Shown piece by piece: positions 17,395 to 26,289 of a stretch of 48,233 nucleotides of DNA. The position numbers were made by a program, and so were the translations under genes. Positions within the stretch are counted from its first letter, which is position 1, and each line of letters opens with the position of its first letter. Source of the DNA: Christiangramia bathymodioli (GTDB taxonomy: Bacteria > Bacteroidota > Bacteroidia > Flavobacteriales > Flavobacteriaceae). The stretch lies in the NCBI GenBank assembly GCA_009735695.1, contig SRSL01000009.1:1-48233 (forward strand). The letters are read 5' to 3'. A model generated the notes under the pieces. The model did no database searches and was not told the origin of the DNA. It saw only the letters and a list, made by a program, of their open reading frames with translations.

Positions 17395-18723
17395 ATGAGA
17401 ATGTTATTTTTAATGCTGCTGTTCGGTTTGTCTTTTCAGGCGCTGCAGTCCCAGAATTGGCAAAAGGAGCTCGATTCGGTGCTTCGGATTTTGGAAGATA
17501 AGGAAATATTCCATGGTCAGATTTTATTGGCCGAGAAGGCTGAGGTCCTGTTCAATGAAACCTACGGGAAACATGCAGATCTTCCTGGCAACCCTGTTAT
17601 TGCGGATACTTCTACTTTCAAGGTTTTTTCAGTAGGAAAATCAATGACCGCGTTGGGTATTTACCTTTTGCAGGAACAGGGAAAACTCCAGATTGACGAT
17701 AGGGTCACTGAATATCTTCCAAATTTGCCTTATACAGAAGTGACCATTAGGGATCTATTGACCATGACCAGCGGTTTGCCCAGGTTTATGGTGACCGCCC
17801 TTTCTAATGCCGATACCACCAGAATTTTGGATAATCAGCAAATTCTGGATTTGATCGGATTGCAGAAACCAGCGGCAGGAAAGCCGAATGAGGAGTTTTA
17901 TTATAATAATTCGAATTATTTGTTACTGGGAAGTATTATTGAATCGGTCTCTGGAAGGAAGTATGCCGATTTTATGAAAAATGAACTATTCCAGCCATTG
18001 GGTATGGATCATACCTATGACGGCTGGCAAAAAGAGATCGATGATTTAAAGGATCGGGATATTAATGCTGATAATTTTTATCAGACCTATGGTGCCGGTA
18101 GTATTTACAGCAATGCTAAAGATCTTTACATCTATGCCAGGGCACTGATTTCGTCTAACCTGATCCCTGAATCCTACCGGGAGCAAGCATTTGAACCTGT
18201 GATATTAAATAATGAAGAAACTTCTAATTATGGTTTTGGATGGAAGATAGCCGAACAGGAAGGGAAAAAGGAAATTTATCATGTAGGTGATGGGACAGGC
18301 ATGCGGGCTAGTTTGCAGATTTGGCCGGAAGAAGATCGAATACTCATTTACATTCATCCCTATAGCAACGAATATCACGAAGCGGTTTACTGGGTGGTAA
18401 GAAATATCTGGGAAGGAAAAAAGTATAAGCTTCCTAAAAAAAGGATCGTCTACGATATTGATCTGGAGGTTTATGAAAAATATACTGGTGTATATGAATC
18501 TACCAATTTCGGAAAAGTCCATATCAGTAGCGAGGATGGCAAACTCTTCCTTAGGCCAGACCCTATTCCCGGTAAGGAAGAATTAATTCCATCTTCAGAT
18601 ACTACTTTTTATTTTGCTGATCAGAATGTAGAATGGCAGTTCTATTTGAATGAAAACGGATCTGTCAAGGGATTCGGATTGTTGGGAAATCCGGACATGA
18701 TGGGAATTAAAGTAAAGGATTAG
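17395..18723 (+). CDS. Exported serine hydrolase, beta-lactamase/class C fold
   Basis: 442 residues with a signal peptide (LFLMLLFGLSFQALQSQ). Catalytic motifs of the AmpC/penicillin-binding esterase family are intact: S79-V-G-K82, Y170-x-N172 and H296-V-G. The last ~100 residues form a separate beta-rich domain (YEKYTGVYESTNFGKVHIS), as in DUF3471-type tails. Such proteins are often peptidases or esterases acting on D-amino-acid peptides; resistance to beta-lactams should not be assumed. It follows the membrane HTH gene on the same strand. Confidence 0.88.
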   Translation: MRMLFLMLLFGLSFQALQSQNWQKELDSVLRILEDKEIFHGQILLAEKAEVLFNETYGKHADLPGNPVIADTSTFKVFSVGKSMTALGIYLLQEQGKLQIDDRVTEYLPNLPYTEVTIRDLLTMTSGLPRFMVTALSNADTTRILDNQQILDLIGLQKPAAGKPNEEFYYNNSNYLLLGSIIESVSGRKYADFMKNELFQPLGMDHTYDGWQKEIDDLKDRDINADNFYQTYGAGSIYSNAKDLYIYARALISSNLIPESYREQAFEPVILNNEETSNYGFGWKIAEQEGKKEIYHVGDGTGMRASLQIWPEEDRILIYIHPYSNEYHEAVYWVVRNIWEGKKYKLPKKRIVYDIDLEVYEKYTGVYESTNFGKVHISSEDGKLFLRPDPIPGKEELIPSSDTTFYFADQNVEWQFYLNENGSVKGFGLLGNPDMMGIKVKD

Positions 18724-18735
18724 ACTTTCTAATCC
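18717..18735. terminator. Inverted repeat spanning two convergent stop codons
   Basis: GGATTAG, loop ACTTT, CTAATCC. The stem contains the TAG of the plus-strand gene and the TAG of the minus-strand gene. No U-run follows, so termination is weak or uncertain. Confidence 0.4.
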
Positions 18736-18974
18736 TCCACGCTTACCAGATTTTCGCCAATGCTGGTACCATCAGAATCTGAAAGTTCCTCATGATCTTT
18801 TTCCCTCTCTTTTTTCTCCTGTAGGAGCTGGTACGCAAGGTATCCGCCGGCAATAAGTGCACCTGCAGCAATTCCGACATTTCCTCCTTTTACTGCCGCT
18901 TTTTTTCCGGCTTTGAAAATAAAACCTCTAACGGCAAATTTTCCTGCTAGTTTTAATATATGTGCTAAAGTCAT
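18729..18974 (-). CDS. Small membrane-associated protein (hypothetical)
   Basis: 81 residues. A basic amphipathic N-terminus (LAGKFAVRGFIFKAGKKAAVKGG) is followed by a Gly/Ala-rich hydrophobic stretch (VGIAAGALIAGGYLAYQLL), then a highly charged Lys/Glu tail ending in acidic residues. The glycine-rich helix recalls small membrane-inserting proteins. No family is recognised. The 229-bp space upstream (18975-19203) is AT-rich; I see no gene there. Confidence 0.62.
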   Translation of the reverse strand: MTLAHILKLAGKFAVRGFIFKAGKKAAVKGGNVGIAAGALIAGGYLAYQLLQEKKEREKDHEELSDSDGTSIGENLVSVED

Positions 18975-19203
18975 AACTTTTCTTTTAAAATTTTTTTCGA
19001 ATCATTCAGTGTTACCCACCCTGTTTCAGATCAATACCTTTTCAGATTGATAGTTCACGATCCTTATATTCAGTTTATCCATCCCTTAATATGTTGAATA
19101 ACAGAAGAAATTGCGTTAAAATTCATGCAAATAACACATTTTTAACTCCTTTGAACTAAGCTGAATATTTGTTCGTTATATTTTATATTCGCAAACAAAA
19201 TAT

Positions 19204-20220
19204 ATGCTTTTGAGAACCTTCAGGTATTTCCTTGTTTTTTTGATGTTCTGTTTGATTTCCTGTTCCAAGGATGATCTTAGTTCGGGTGTGGAAACTTCTC
19301 CTACCGCGCATCTTTATGCCAGCAGTAGTTCTGGAGAGGTGAAGAGGTACGATATCAATACGGGTGAAATTACCACCTATAACACAGAGGCTTCAAATGC
19401 TACCGGCATTAAATTTTCATCTGAAGATGATGGTTTTAGTCTTGTTTCCGCAGAAAATGCTCGTTTGGAAACATTTACCGGAATTAGCCTGATTCAGTCT
19501 GGAGTGACTGTGGATATATCTTCTGAATTCGGATCGCCCGAAAATCTTGAGAATCCAAAAGACATTGCGATAAACAACAATTTTTACGTGGTTTCAGATA
19601 ACACAGACCTTGACGACGATGAAACCACTGCCGAGGGCAGGTTATTCGTTTATTTCAGGAATGGTGAGAATTATATTTTGAGGAATGTTGTGACCACTCG
19701 TTTTAAAGTCTGGGGCATCGAATTCGTGGGTAATGACCTGTACGCGGCTGTTGATGAGACCAACAGGCTGGCTGTTTATAGAAACTTTCTTTCCACCCAC
19801 ACTCTCAACAGGATCATAACTGCCGATAAGATCGTGGGATTTCAGGGTTTATTGCAGATGCATGGGCTGGATTTTGAAGATGGCACCATGGTGCTCTCAG
19901 ATATCGGTGAAATTGAATCTAATTCAGATGGTGCCGTTCATATAGTAGAAGATTTTGTTGCAAAATATGAAGCTGCCGCTCCTGGTGGTTTTATTCAGAT
20001 CGATGAGCAAAAACGAATAGCAGGAGGCAATACACTATTAGGCAATCCTGGAGATGTGGTGTATGATGCTGCTTACAACGTGGTTTTTGTAGCTGAAACG
20101 GCCAACGGAGGTGGTAGAATCCTGGCATTTAATGATGCCCGGGATAAGGAAGGCAACCTCGCGCCCGACCTAAGGTATGGTTTTGCCGGTGTTACTTCGC
20201 TCTATTTTCATACTGAATAA
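19204..20220 (+). CDS. Lipoprotein, probable beta-propeller
   Basis: 338 residues with a lipoprotein signal (FLVFLMFCLISCSKDD, Cys 23). The mature part has repeating short beta-strand blocks (HLYASSSSGEVKRYDINTGEITTYN, ...DVVYDAAYNVVFVAETANGGGRILAF) typical of SMP-30/NHL-like propellers. No catalytic residues can be assigned. It is likely anchored in the periplasm or outer membrane. A near-match -7 element (TATATTCG, 19184-19191) lies 12 nt upstream of the ATG. In the 149 bp after the stop there is an imperfect hairpin (AGGCTT/AAGCCT at 20276-20290) without a U-run. Confidence 0.7.
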   Translation: MLLRTFRYFLVFLMFCLISCSKDDLSSGVETSPTAHLYASSSSGEVKRYDINTGEITTYNTEASNATGIKFSSEDDGFSLVSAENARLETFTGISLIQSGVTVDISSEFGSPENLENPKDIAINNNFYVVSDNTDLDDDETTAEGRLFVYFRNGENYILRNVVTTRFKVWGIEFVGNDLYAAVDETNRLAVYRNFLSTHTLNRIITADKIVGFQGLLQMHGLDFEDGTMVLSDIGEIESNSDGAVHIVEDFVAKYEAAAPGGFIQIDEQKRIAGGNTLLGNPGDVVYDAAYNVVFVAETANGGGRILAFNDARDKEGNLAPDLRYGFAGVTSLYFHTE

Positions 20221-20340
20221 GCTGAAAACATAGTCTTTCCAGATTTTTTTAATTCTGTAAACCACTGTATTACTGAGGCTTTTGAAGCCTGTGTCAGGTC
20301 ATTTTAAAAAGCCTTTAACGAGCGGAATAAAAATTTGCCA

Positions 20341-20348
20341 TACTTTTG
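20341..20348 (+). promoter_or_regulatory. -7 promoter element (TACTTTTG) for topA
   Basis: Exact TAnnTTTG match 21 nt before the topA ATG. It may drive topA and the arginase-fold gene. Confidence 0.6.
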
Positions 20349-20369
20349 CAATTATAAACCAACAGATTT

Positions 20370-22874
20370 ATGGCGAAGAATTTAGTGATAGTAGAGTCTC
20401 CTGCAAAGGCCAAAACCATAGAAAAATTTCTGGGGAAGGATTATAAGGTTGCTTCCAGTTTTGGTCACATAGCCGATTTGCCTACCAAGGAGATCGGGGT
20501 GGATACCGAAGGAGATTTTACACCTAAATATATAGTATCGAAAGATAAAAAGGATGTGGTTCGCAAGCTGAAGGGATTGGCAAAAGATGCTGAAACGGTT
20601 TGGCTGGCAAGTGATGAGGACCGGGAAGGGGAAGCCATCGCGTGGCATCTTGCAGAAGAGCTGAAATTGAAAAACGATAAGACCAAACGCATTGTTTTTC
20701 ACGAGATCACCAAATCTGCTATTCTTAATGCGATCGAAAACCCGCGAAGTATTGATTACAATCTTGTCAATGCCCAGCAGGCACGACGCGTTCTGGACAG
20801 GCTTGTGGGATACGAACTTTCTCCGGTACTCTGGAGAAAGGTTAAAGGAGGTCTTTCAGCAGGACGGGTTCAGTCAGTTGCTGTGAGGCTCATCGTGGAG
20901 CGCGAGCGCGAAATTCAGGATTTTGAACCCGAAGCTTCTTACAGGATCGATGCCGAATTCATTACCGAAGATGGTAAGAGTTTCAAGGCAAAAATTCCGA
21001 AGAATTTTGATACGAGGGAAGAAGCAGAGGATTTTCTCAAAAGTAATATAGGAGCCAAATTCAAGGTTGCCGATCTTACCACAAAACCTGCAAAAAAGAA
21101 TCCTGCACCACCATTTACTACTTCCACGCTTCAGCAGGAAGCGGCGAGAAAATTGTATTTCTCGGTAAGCAAGACCATGACGATGGCCCAGCGATTATAT
21201 GAAGCAGGGCATATCACTTATATGAGAACCGATAGCGTTAACCTTTCGGAAGACGCCAGAAAAGCAGCTAAAGCCGAGATCTTAAAAGCTTACGGTGAAA
21301 AATATTCAAAGTCCCGTCAGTTCAAAGGTAAAACGAAAGGAGCCCAGGAGGCTCACGAGGCGATCAGGCCTACAAATTTTGCCAAGCACAGTATTTCTGC
21401 CGATCGTGATCAACAACGTTTATATGAACTGATCTGGAAAAGGGCGATCGCATCTCAAATGAGCGATGCCCAGTTGGAAAGGACCAATGTCAAGATCGAA
21501 GCCGATAAGCACGATAACTTGTTTACTGCTAATGGAGAAGTGTTGAAATTTGATGGCTTCCTGAAGGTATATCTTGAAGGAAGTGATGAGGAAGACGAGG
21601 AGCAAAGCGGAATGCTGCCTGCCTTAAAACAGGGACAGCCGCTTGAGAACGATTTTATAACTGCAACCGAAAGGTTCACTCGCCCGCCTTACAGATATAC
21701 TGAAGCATCTCTGGTGAAAAAGCTGGAAGAGCTTGGAATCGGGCGGCCGTCTACTTATGCGCCAACCATTTCAACCATACAGTCCAGGAATTATATCGAA
21801 AAAGGTTCAATAGACGGTACAGAGCGCGAATATGTACAGTTCAGGCTTAAAAATGATAAGCTTGAAGAGAAAAAATTAAGCGAAACCGTTGGAAGTGATA
21901 AAGGTAAGCTGGTGCCTACCGCCACCGGGATGGTGGTGAATGACTTTCTGGTGAATCATTTCTCGAATATCCTTGATTATAATTTCACGGCGAAGGTCGA
22001 GCAAAGTTTCGATAATATCGCTGAAGGAAACGAAGAATGGACCGCGATGATGAAGAAATTCTATAAGGATTTCCATCCGCATGTCCAGGATGTGGCTAAG
22101 AATGCCGATAGGGAAGTGGGTGAGAGAATTCTGGGTGAAGATCCGGAAACCGGGAAACCGGTTAGCGTTCGATTAGGAAAATTCGGGCCTATGGTACAGA
22201 TCGGAAGTGTGGAAGATGATGAAAAACCAAAATTCGCGAGTTTAAGTCCAGACCAGAACATGGAAACCCTTACATACGAGGAGGCCATGGATCTTTTCAA
22301 ATTACCCAAAAAACTGGGCGAATATAAAGGTGAAGCCGTTGAGGTGAATAATGGACGATACGGACCCTATGTTCGCTTCGGAAAGAAATTCGTTTCCCTT
22401 GAAAAGGGTGAGGATCCTATGAATGTTGATTTCGACAGGGCTATGGAACTCATTAAGGAAAAGGAGAAGGCCGATGCTCCAATTTATGTTTATAAGGAAT
22501 TACCGGTTCAAAAGGGCGTAGGTAGGTTTGGTCCTTACCTTAAATGGAATAATATGTTCATTAATGTGAACAAGAAGTATGATTTTGATAATCTTTCAGA
22601 GGCAGATATCGAAGAATTGATCGAGGATAAGCTGAAAAAGGAGCGTGAAAAGATCATACACAACTGGGAAGATGAAGGTATTAGAGTAGAAAAAGCCAGG
22701 TGGGGAAGGTTCAACGTGATTAAAGGTAAAACCAAGGTTGAATTACCAAAGACCACAAAAGCCGATGAACTCACTCTTGACGAAGTGAAGGATATCCTGG
22801 AAAAAAGCGGGAAGACCAAGAAGAAAACCACCCGTAAAAAAACGACCAAAAAGAAATCTACGAAAAAGAAATAG
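20370..22874 (+). CDS. topA: DNA topoisomerase I
   Basis: A type IA enzyme that relaxes negative supercoils. 834 residues: TOPRIM domain (LVIVESPAKAKTIEKFLG at the start, then SDEDREGEAIAWHL), with the active-site Tyr284 in ITYMRTDS. The core is followed by topoisomerase C-terminal repeats (GRYGPYVRFGKKFVSL and similar GRFGPYLKW units) and a Lys/Thr tail (TKKKTTRKKTTKKK) that resembles a DNA-binding tail. No tetracysteine zinc fingers, unlike E. coli TopA; this is the usual Bacteroidota arrangement. The following gene starts 3 bp after the stop. Confidence 0.97.
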   Translation: MAKNLVIVESPAKAKTIEKFLGKDYKVASSFGHIADLPTKEIGVDTEGDFTPKYIVSKDKKDVVRKLKGLAKDAETVWLASDEDREGEAIAWHLAEELKLKNDKTKRIVFHEITKSAILNAIENPRSIDYNLVNAQQARRVLDRLVGYELSPVLWRKVKGGLSAGRVQSVAVRLIVEREREIQDFEPEASYRIDAEFITEDGKSFKAKIPKNFDTREEAEDFLKSNIGAKFKVADLTTKPAKKNPAPPFTTSTLQQEAARKLYFSVSKTMTMAQRLYEAGHITYMRTDSVNLSEDARKAAKAEILKAYGEKYSKSRQFKGKTKGAQEAHEAIRPTNFAKHSISADRDQQRLYELIWKRAIASQMSDAQLERTNVKIEADKHDNLFTANGEVLKFDGFLKVYLEGSDEEDEEQSGMLPALKQGQPLENDFITATERFTRPPYRYTEASLVKKLEELGIGRPSTYAPTISTIQSRNYIEKGSIDGTEREYVQFRLKNDKLEEKKLSETVGSDKGKLVPTATGMVVNDFLVNHFSNILDYNFTAKVEQSFDNIAEGNEEWTAMMKKFYKDFHPHVQDVAKNADREVGERILGEDPETGKPVSVRLGKFGPMVQIGSVEDDEKPKFASLSPDQNMETLTYEEAMDLFKLPKKLGEYKGEAVEVNNGRYGPYVRFGKKFVSLEKGEDPMNVDFDRAMELIKEKEKADAPIYVYKELPVQKGVGRFGPYLKWNNMFINVNKKYDFDNLSEADIEELIEDKLKKEREKIIHNWEDEGIRVEKARWGRFNVIKGKTKVELPKTTKADELTLDEVKDILEKSGKTKKKTTRKKTTKKKSTKKK

Positions 22875-22877
22875 CCT

Positions 22878-24038
22878 ATGGATTACGATTTTCTTTGTCC
22901 GGTAAACCATGAACTGCTGGACGAGATTCGCAATTTAAATTCCCAGACTATAGGGGCTCAGCTAAAAATTCATTCAGAAAAATCGGGTATTCCGGATATT
23001 ACGGATGTGCAAATTGCCATCTTTGGAGTAAAGGAAAATAGGCGGGCAAATTCTGCCTCCGCAACACCAGATTTTACCGAAATTAGAAGGTCTTTTTATC
23101 AATTATTCCCCGGAAACTGGGGCCTGCGGCTCGCTGATCTTGGAGATATAGAAGCTGGTGCAACGACAGATGACACCTATTTTGCAGTGCAAATGCTCGT
23201 TGAAAGTCTCGTAAAACAGGATGTAATTCCGGTTATTTTAGGAGGGAGCCAGGACCTGGTTTATGCGCAATACAGGGCCTATGATAAACTGGATCAGATG
23301 GTTAACCTTGTAAATATCGATAAAAAGTTCGATCTTGGCGATGCGGATAAATCGATAAGCAACGAATCTTTTGTAGGAAAAATCGTCGTAGATAAGCCTT
23401 ACAATTTATTTAATTATACCACGGTAGGATATCAAACCTATTTCAATTCTCAGGAAGAAATAGAATTGATGGAGCGATTGTTCTTTGAAGCATACAGGCT
23501 GGGTGAAGTAACATCAGATTTGTCTCTGATGGAGCCGATCTTCAGGAATGCGAACCTGGTGGGAATGGACCTTGGAGCTATAGATTCGGGTAGTCTTCAG
23601 TCTGGGGTTTATAATTCTCCAAACGGCTTCAATGGAAGGGAGATCTGCGCGCTGGCCAGGTATGCAGGAATCAGTGACAAGGTATCCTCCTTTGGAGTTT
23701 ACGAATATCAGAATATTCTGGGAAGCCTCGCCAATATGCTGGTGGCCCAGATCATCTGGTATTTCATCGAAGGCGTAAATTACAGGTCTAATGAAAATAC
23801 TATTTCTGCCAAAAAGGAGTTTATAAGGTATCAGGTTCCTATCGATGATGAGATCCTGGTATTCTTTAAAAGCCCTCGAAGTGGGCGCTGGTGGATAGAA
23901 ATACCATTTTTATCGAATGTAAATACTAAATTGAAAAGGCATACGTTATTACCTTGCAGTGAAGAAGATTACCTGGAAGCCTGCAACCAGGTAATTCCGG
24001 AAAGATGGTATAAAGCAAAAAGAAAAAACGAAGTCTAA
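22878..24038 (+). CDS. Arginase/formimidoylglutamase-fold protein with lost metal ligands
   Basis: 386 residues with the ureohydrolase fold signature in order. The three metal motifs are altered. GGDHS is GGSQD (His to Gln). DAHxD is DKKFD (His to Lys, both Asp kept). The DxDxxDP motif is DLGAIDS (first and last Asp kept, middle Asp to Gly, Pro to Ser). At least three of six Mn ligands of active arginases are gone, so hydrolysis of arginine, agmatine or formimidoylglutamate is unlikely. Databases would label it formimidoylglutamase. It sits between topA and gldK on the same strand; a structural or regulatory role linked to the gliding/secretion genes is possible but only inferred. Confidence 0.85.
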   Translation: MDYDFLCPVNHELLDEIRNLNSQTIGAQLKIHSEKSGIPDITDVQIAIFGVKENRRANSASATPDFTEIRRSFYQLFPGNWGLRLADLGDIEAGATTDDTYFAVQMLVESLVKQDVIPVILGGSQDLVYAQYRAYDKLDQMVNLVNIDKKFDLGDADKSISNESFVGKIVVDKPYNLFNYTTVGYQTYFNSQEEIELMERLFFEAYRLGEVTSDLSLMEPIFRNANLVGMDLGAIDSGSLQSGVYNSPNGFNGREICALARYAGISDKVSSFGVYEYQNILGSLANMLVAQIIWYFIEGVNYRSNENTISAKKEFIRYQVPIDDEILVFFKSPRSGRWWIEIPFLSNVNTKLKRHTLLPCSEEDYLEACNQVIPERWYKAKRKNEV

Positions 24039-24087
24039 AAATTGTACTCAGGCATTAATCTGATTTACGCTATTTTTATCTGAAATA

Positions 24088-24118
24088 TTGTTTTTTAGAA
24101 AATATTTAGATAGGTTTA
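24088..24118 (+). promoter_or_regulatory. Candidate gldKLMN promoter
   Basis: TTG at 24088-24090, 20-nt spacer, then TAGGTTTA (24111-24118), one mismatch from TAnnTTTG. The gldK ATG is 36 nt downstream. Confidence 0.5.
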
Positions 24119-24154
24119 CTGCCGTAAATCAAAATGTCTTAACCTAAGATAATT

Positions 24155-25519
24155 ATGAAGAAGTTTATTTCGCTCATCGCTGTTATGGCTTTGCTTTCGA
24201 GTTGTGGAGGTGGAGATCGAGGGCAGTTAGTAGGTGCGGATGGGAAGAAGTGGAATCCGGAGAAACCTTATGGTATGACATTGATCCCAGGTGGTTCATT
24301 CATCATGGGGAAATCTGATGATGATATTGCAGGGCAGAAGAATGCGCCGCCAAAAACCGTTACGGTTCGTTCATTCTATATGGATGAAACCGAAATTACG
24401 AATTCAGAATACCGGCAGTTCGTTAATTATGTGCGGGATTCTATCATTAGAGTAAATCTTGCGATTATGGCAGAAATGCAGGGTGCTACTCCTGGAGATG
24501 ATGCTATTGGTGAATATGCCTTTGCTGATGCCGAAGAAGGCGAGATGACTCCTTACGAAGAGTATATGCTGAACACATATGGTCAGGGTGGTCCTACCGA
24601 TGATTATGCCAACAGAAGACTGAATAAGGATATCGATATTATCTGGGATACTGAGGATTACCCGGATGTATATTACGCCGAGGTTATGGACTCTATGTAT
24701 ATTCCTCTGGACGAGGTTTATAACGGCCAGCGTACTATCGATGTGAAAAAACTAAAATTCCAGTATTCCTGGATGGATATTCAGGCTGCGGCTAGAGCTC
24801 AGGGAAACCGTAGTAACTTCATCAAAAAGGAAGAAGTGATGGTTTACCCAGACACTACGGTTTGGATTAAAGATTTCAATTACTCCTACAACGAACCTAT
24901 GCATAATGATTATTTCTGGCATAGCGCGTTCGATGATTATCCTGTGGTAGGTGTTTCCTGGAAACAGGCAAGGGCATTCACCCAGTGGAGAACAAAATAC
25001 CATAATGATTTCCGTCGTCAAAAAGGAGACGCTAATGTGCCTTCTTACAGGTTGCCAACCGAAGGTGAGTGGGAATATGCCGCTCGTGGTGGTCTGGAAG
25101 GAGCTTCCTATCCTTGGGGAGGTCCTTATACTTTGAACGACAGAGGTTGCTTTATGGCAAACTTTAAACCTTTACGTGGTGATTACGCGGCAGACCAGGC
25201 CCTGTACACCGTAGAGGCTAAATCTTACGACCCTAACGATTACGGCCTGTACAATATGGCAGGTAACGTTGCAGAGTGGGTCGATTCTTCTTACGATCCG
25301 GGATCATATGAATATATGTCTACGATGAACCCTACCGTCAATAACCCGGAGGATCGCAGAAAAGTTGTAAGGGGAGGATCCTGGAAGGATGTGGCTTACT
25401 TCCTTCAGGTGAGTTCCAGGGACTATGAGTATATGGATTCTGCAAGAAGTTATATCGGTTTCAGAACGGTTCAGGATTATCTGGGAACAGATGTTACCCT
25501 GAATCAGGACAACCGATAA
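24155..25519 (+). CDS. gldK: Type IX secretion / gliding lipoprotein GldK
   Basis: 454 residues with a lipoprotein signal (AVMALLSSC, Cys 17) and an FGE/SUMF1-like sulfatase-modifying-factor fold (GGSFIMGKSDDD near the start; LPTEGEWEYAARGG; NMAGNVAEWVDSSY; VVRGGSWKD; IGFRTV). In T9SS, GldK forms the outer-membrane-associated periplasmic ring with GldN. The fold is used structurally here, not as a formylglycine generator. It is the first gene of the gldKLMN unit. Confidence 0.97.
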   Translation: MKKFISLIAVMALLSSCGGGDRGQLVGADGKKWNPEKPYGMTLIPGGSFIMGKSDDDIAGQKNAPPKTVTVRSFYMDETEITNSEYRQFVNYVRDSIIRVNLAIMAEMQGATPGDDAIGEYAFADAEEGEMTPYEEYMLNTYGQGGPTDDYANRRLNKDIDIIWDTEDYPDVYYAEVMDSMYIPLDEVYNGQRTIDVKKLKFQYSWMDIQAAARAQGNRSNFIKKEEVMVYPDTTVWIKDFNYSYNEPMHNDYFWHSAFDDYPVVGVSWKQARAFTQWRTKYHNDFRRQKGDANVPSYRLPTEGEWEYAARGGLEGASYPWGGPYTLNDRGCFMANFKPLRGDYAADQALYTVEAKSYDPNDYGLYNMAGNVAEWVDSSYDPGSYEYMSTMNPTVNNPEDRRKVVRGGSWKDVAYFLQVSSRDYEYMDSARSYIGFRTVQDYLGTDVTLNQDNR

Positions 25520-25582
25520 CAACAACTGAACACTTAAACCTATTTATATCAAATTAATTAAGAAAATCTAAACTTTAGAGTT

Positions 25583-26236
25583 ATGGCAAATTCAAGATCG
25601 ACAAAAAAGCTTACCAATATGGTGTATGGGCTTGGAGCATCTGTGGTTATCCTTGGTGCACTTTTCAAAATCATGCACTGGCCTGGTGGAAATGAAATGT
25701 TAATTATTGGTCTAATCGTAGAGGCATTGGTATTTGCCTATTCTGCATTCGAACCAGTAGATGACGAATTAGACTGGAGCCTTGTTTATCCAGAGTTAGC
25801 TGGTGGAGAAACCAGAAGAAAAGAGGCTGTGGTAGTTGAAGAAAAAGAAGCTGAAGGAATGTTGTCTAAAAAACTGGATGCAATGCTTAAAGAAGCTAAA
25901 CTGGATGCCAGCCTTATGGCTTCACTTGGTGAAAGCATTAAAAACTTTGAAGGTGCCGCGAAAGGTATTGCCCCTACCGTAGATTCTATGGCGTCTCAAA
26001 AGAAATATAGCGAGGAGCTAGGAGTAGCTGCCGCCCAAATGGAAACATTGAATAACCTTTATAAAGCTCAGGTGGAATCGGCTTCACGTCAGGCTGAGAT
26101 CAACAACGAAGTGGTTGAGAACGCCAGCAGACTGAAAGCTCAAATGGATTCTCTTGCAGAGAACATGGCTCACCTAAATAATGTTTATGGAGGCATGCTT
26201 ACCGCAATGAACGGTAGAGCAACAACAAGAGTCTAA
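25583..26236 (+). CDS. gldL: Gliding/T9SS motor protein GldL
   Basis: A 217-residue inner-membrane stator-like subunit. Two N-terminal helices (about 15-30 and 38-57) hold a Glu at position 47 (IVEALVFAYSAF), matching the transmembrane Glu implicated in proton conduction by GldL. HWPGGNEM lies between the helices. A long cytoplasmic coiled-coil tail follows. It forms the proton-driven GldLM motor with the next gene product. Confidence 0.97.
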   Translation: MANSRSTKKLTNMVYGLGASVVILGALFKIMHWPGGNEMLIIGLIVEALVFAYSAFEPVDDELDWSLVYPELAGGETRRKEAVVVEEKEAEGMLSKKLDAMLKEAKLDASLMASLGESIKNFEGAAKGIAPTVDSMASQKKYSEELGVAAAQMETLNNLYKAQVESASRQAEINNEVVENASRLKAQMDSLAENMAHLNNVYGGMLTAMNGRATTRV

Positions 26237-26289
26237 TTAATCCGACTTTAAATTAAATTAATTATCAATTTAAAAAGAACTAATTAGAC

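Noticed and set aside
17395-18723. Beta-lactam resistance gene
   Set aside because: The fold and triad are shared by many peptidases and esterases; the added C-terminal domain and context do not suggest a true beta-lactamase.
20273-20297. Terminator before topA
   Set aside because: The AGGCTT/AAGCCT stem has a three-base loop but no U-run; kept only as an imperfect hairpin.
22878-24038. Active formimidoylglutamase (hutG)
   Set aside because: Metal ligands are missing in all three motifs and no other histidine-degradation genes are nearby.
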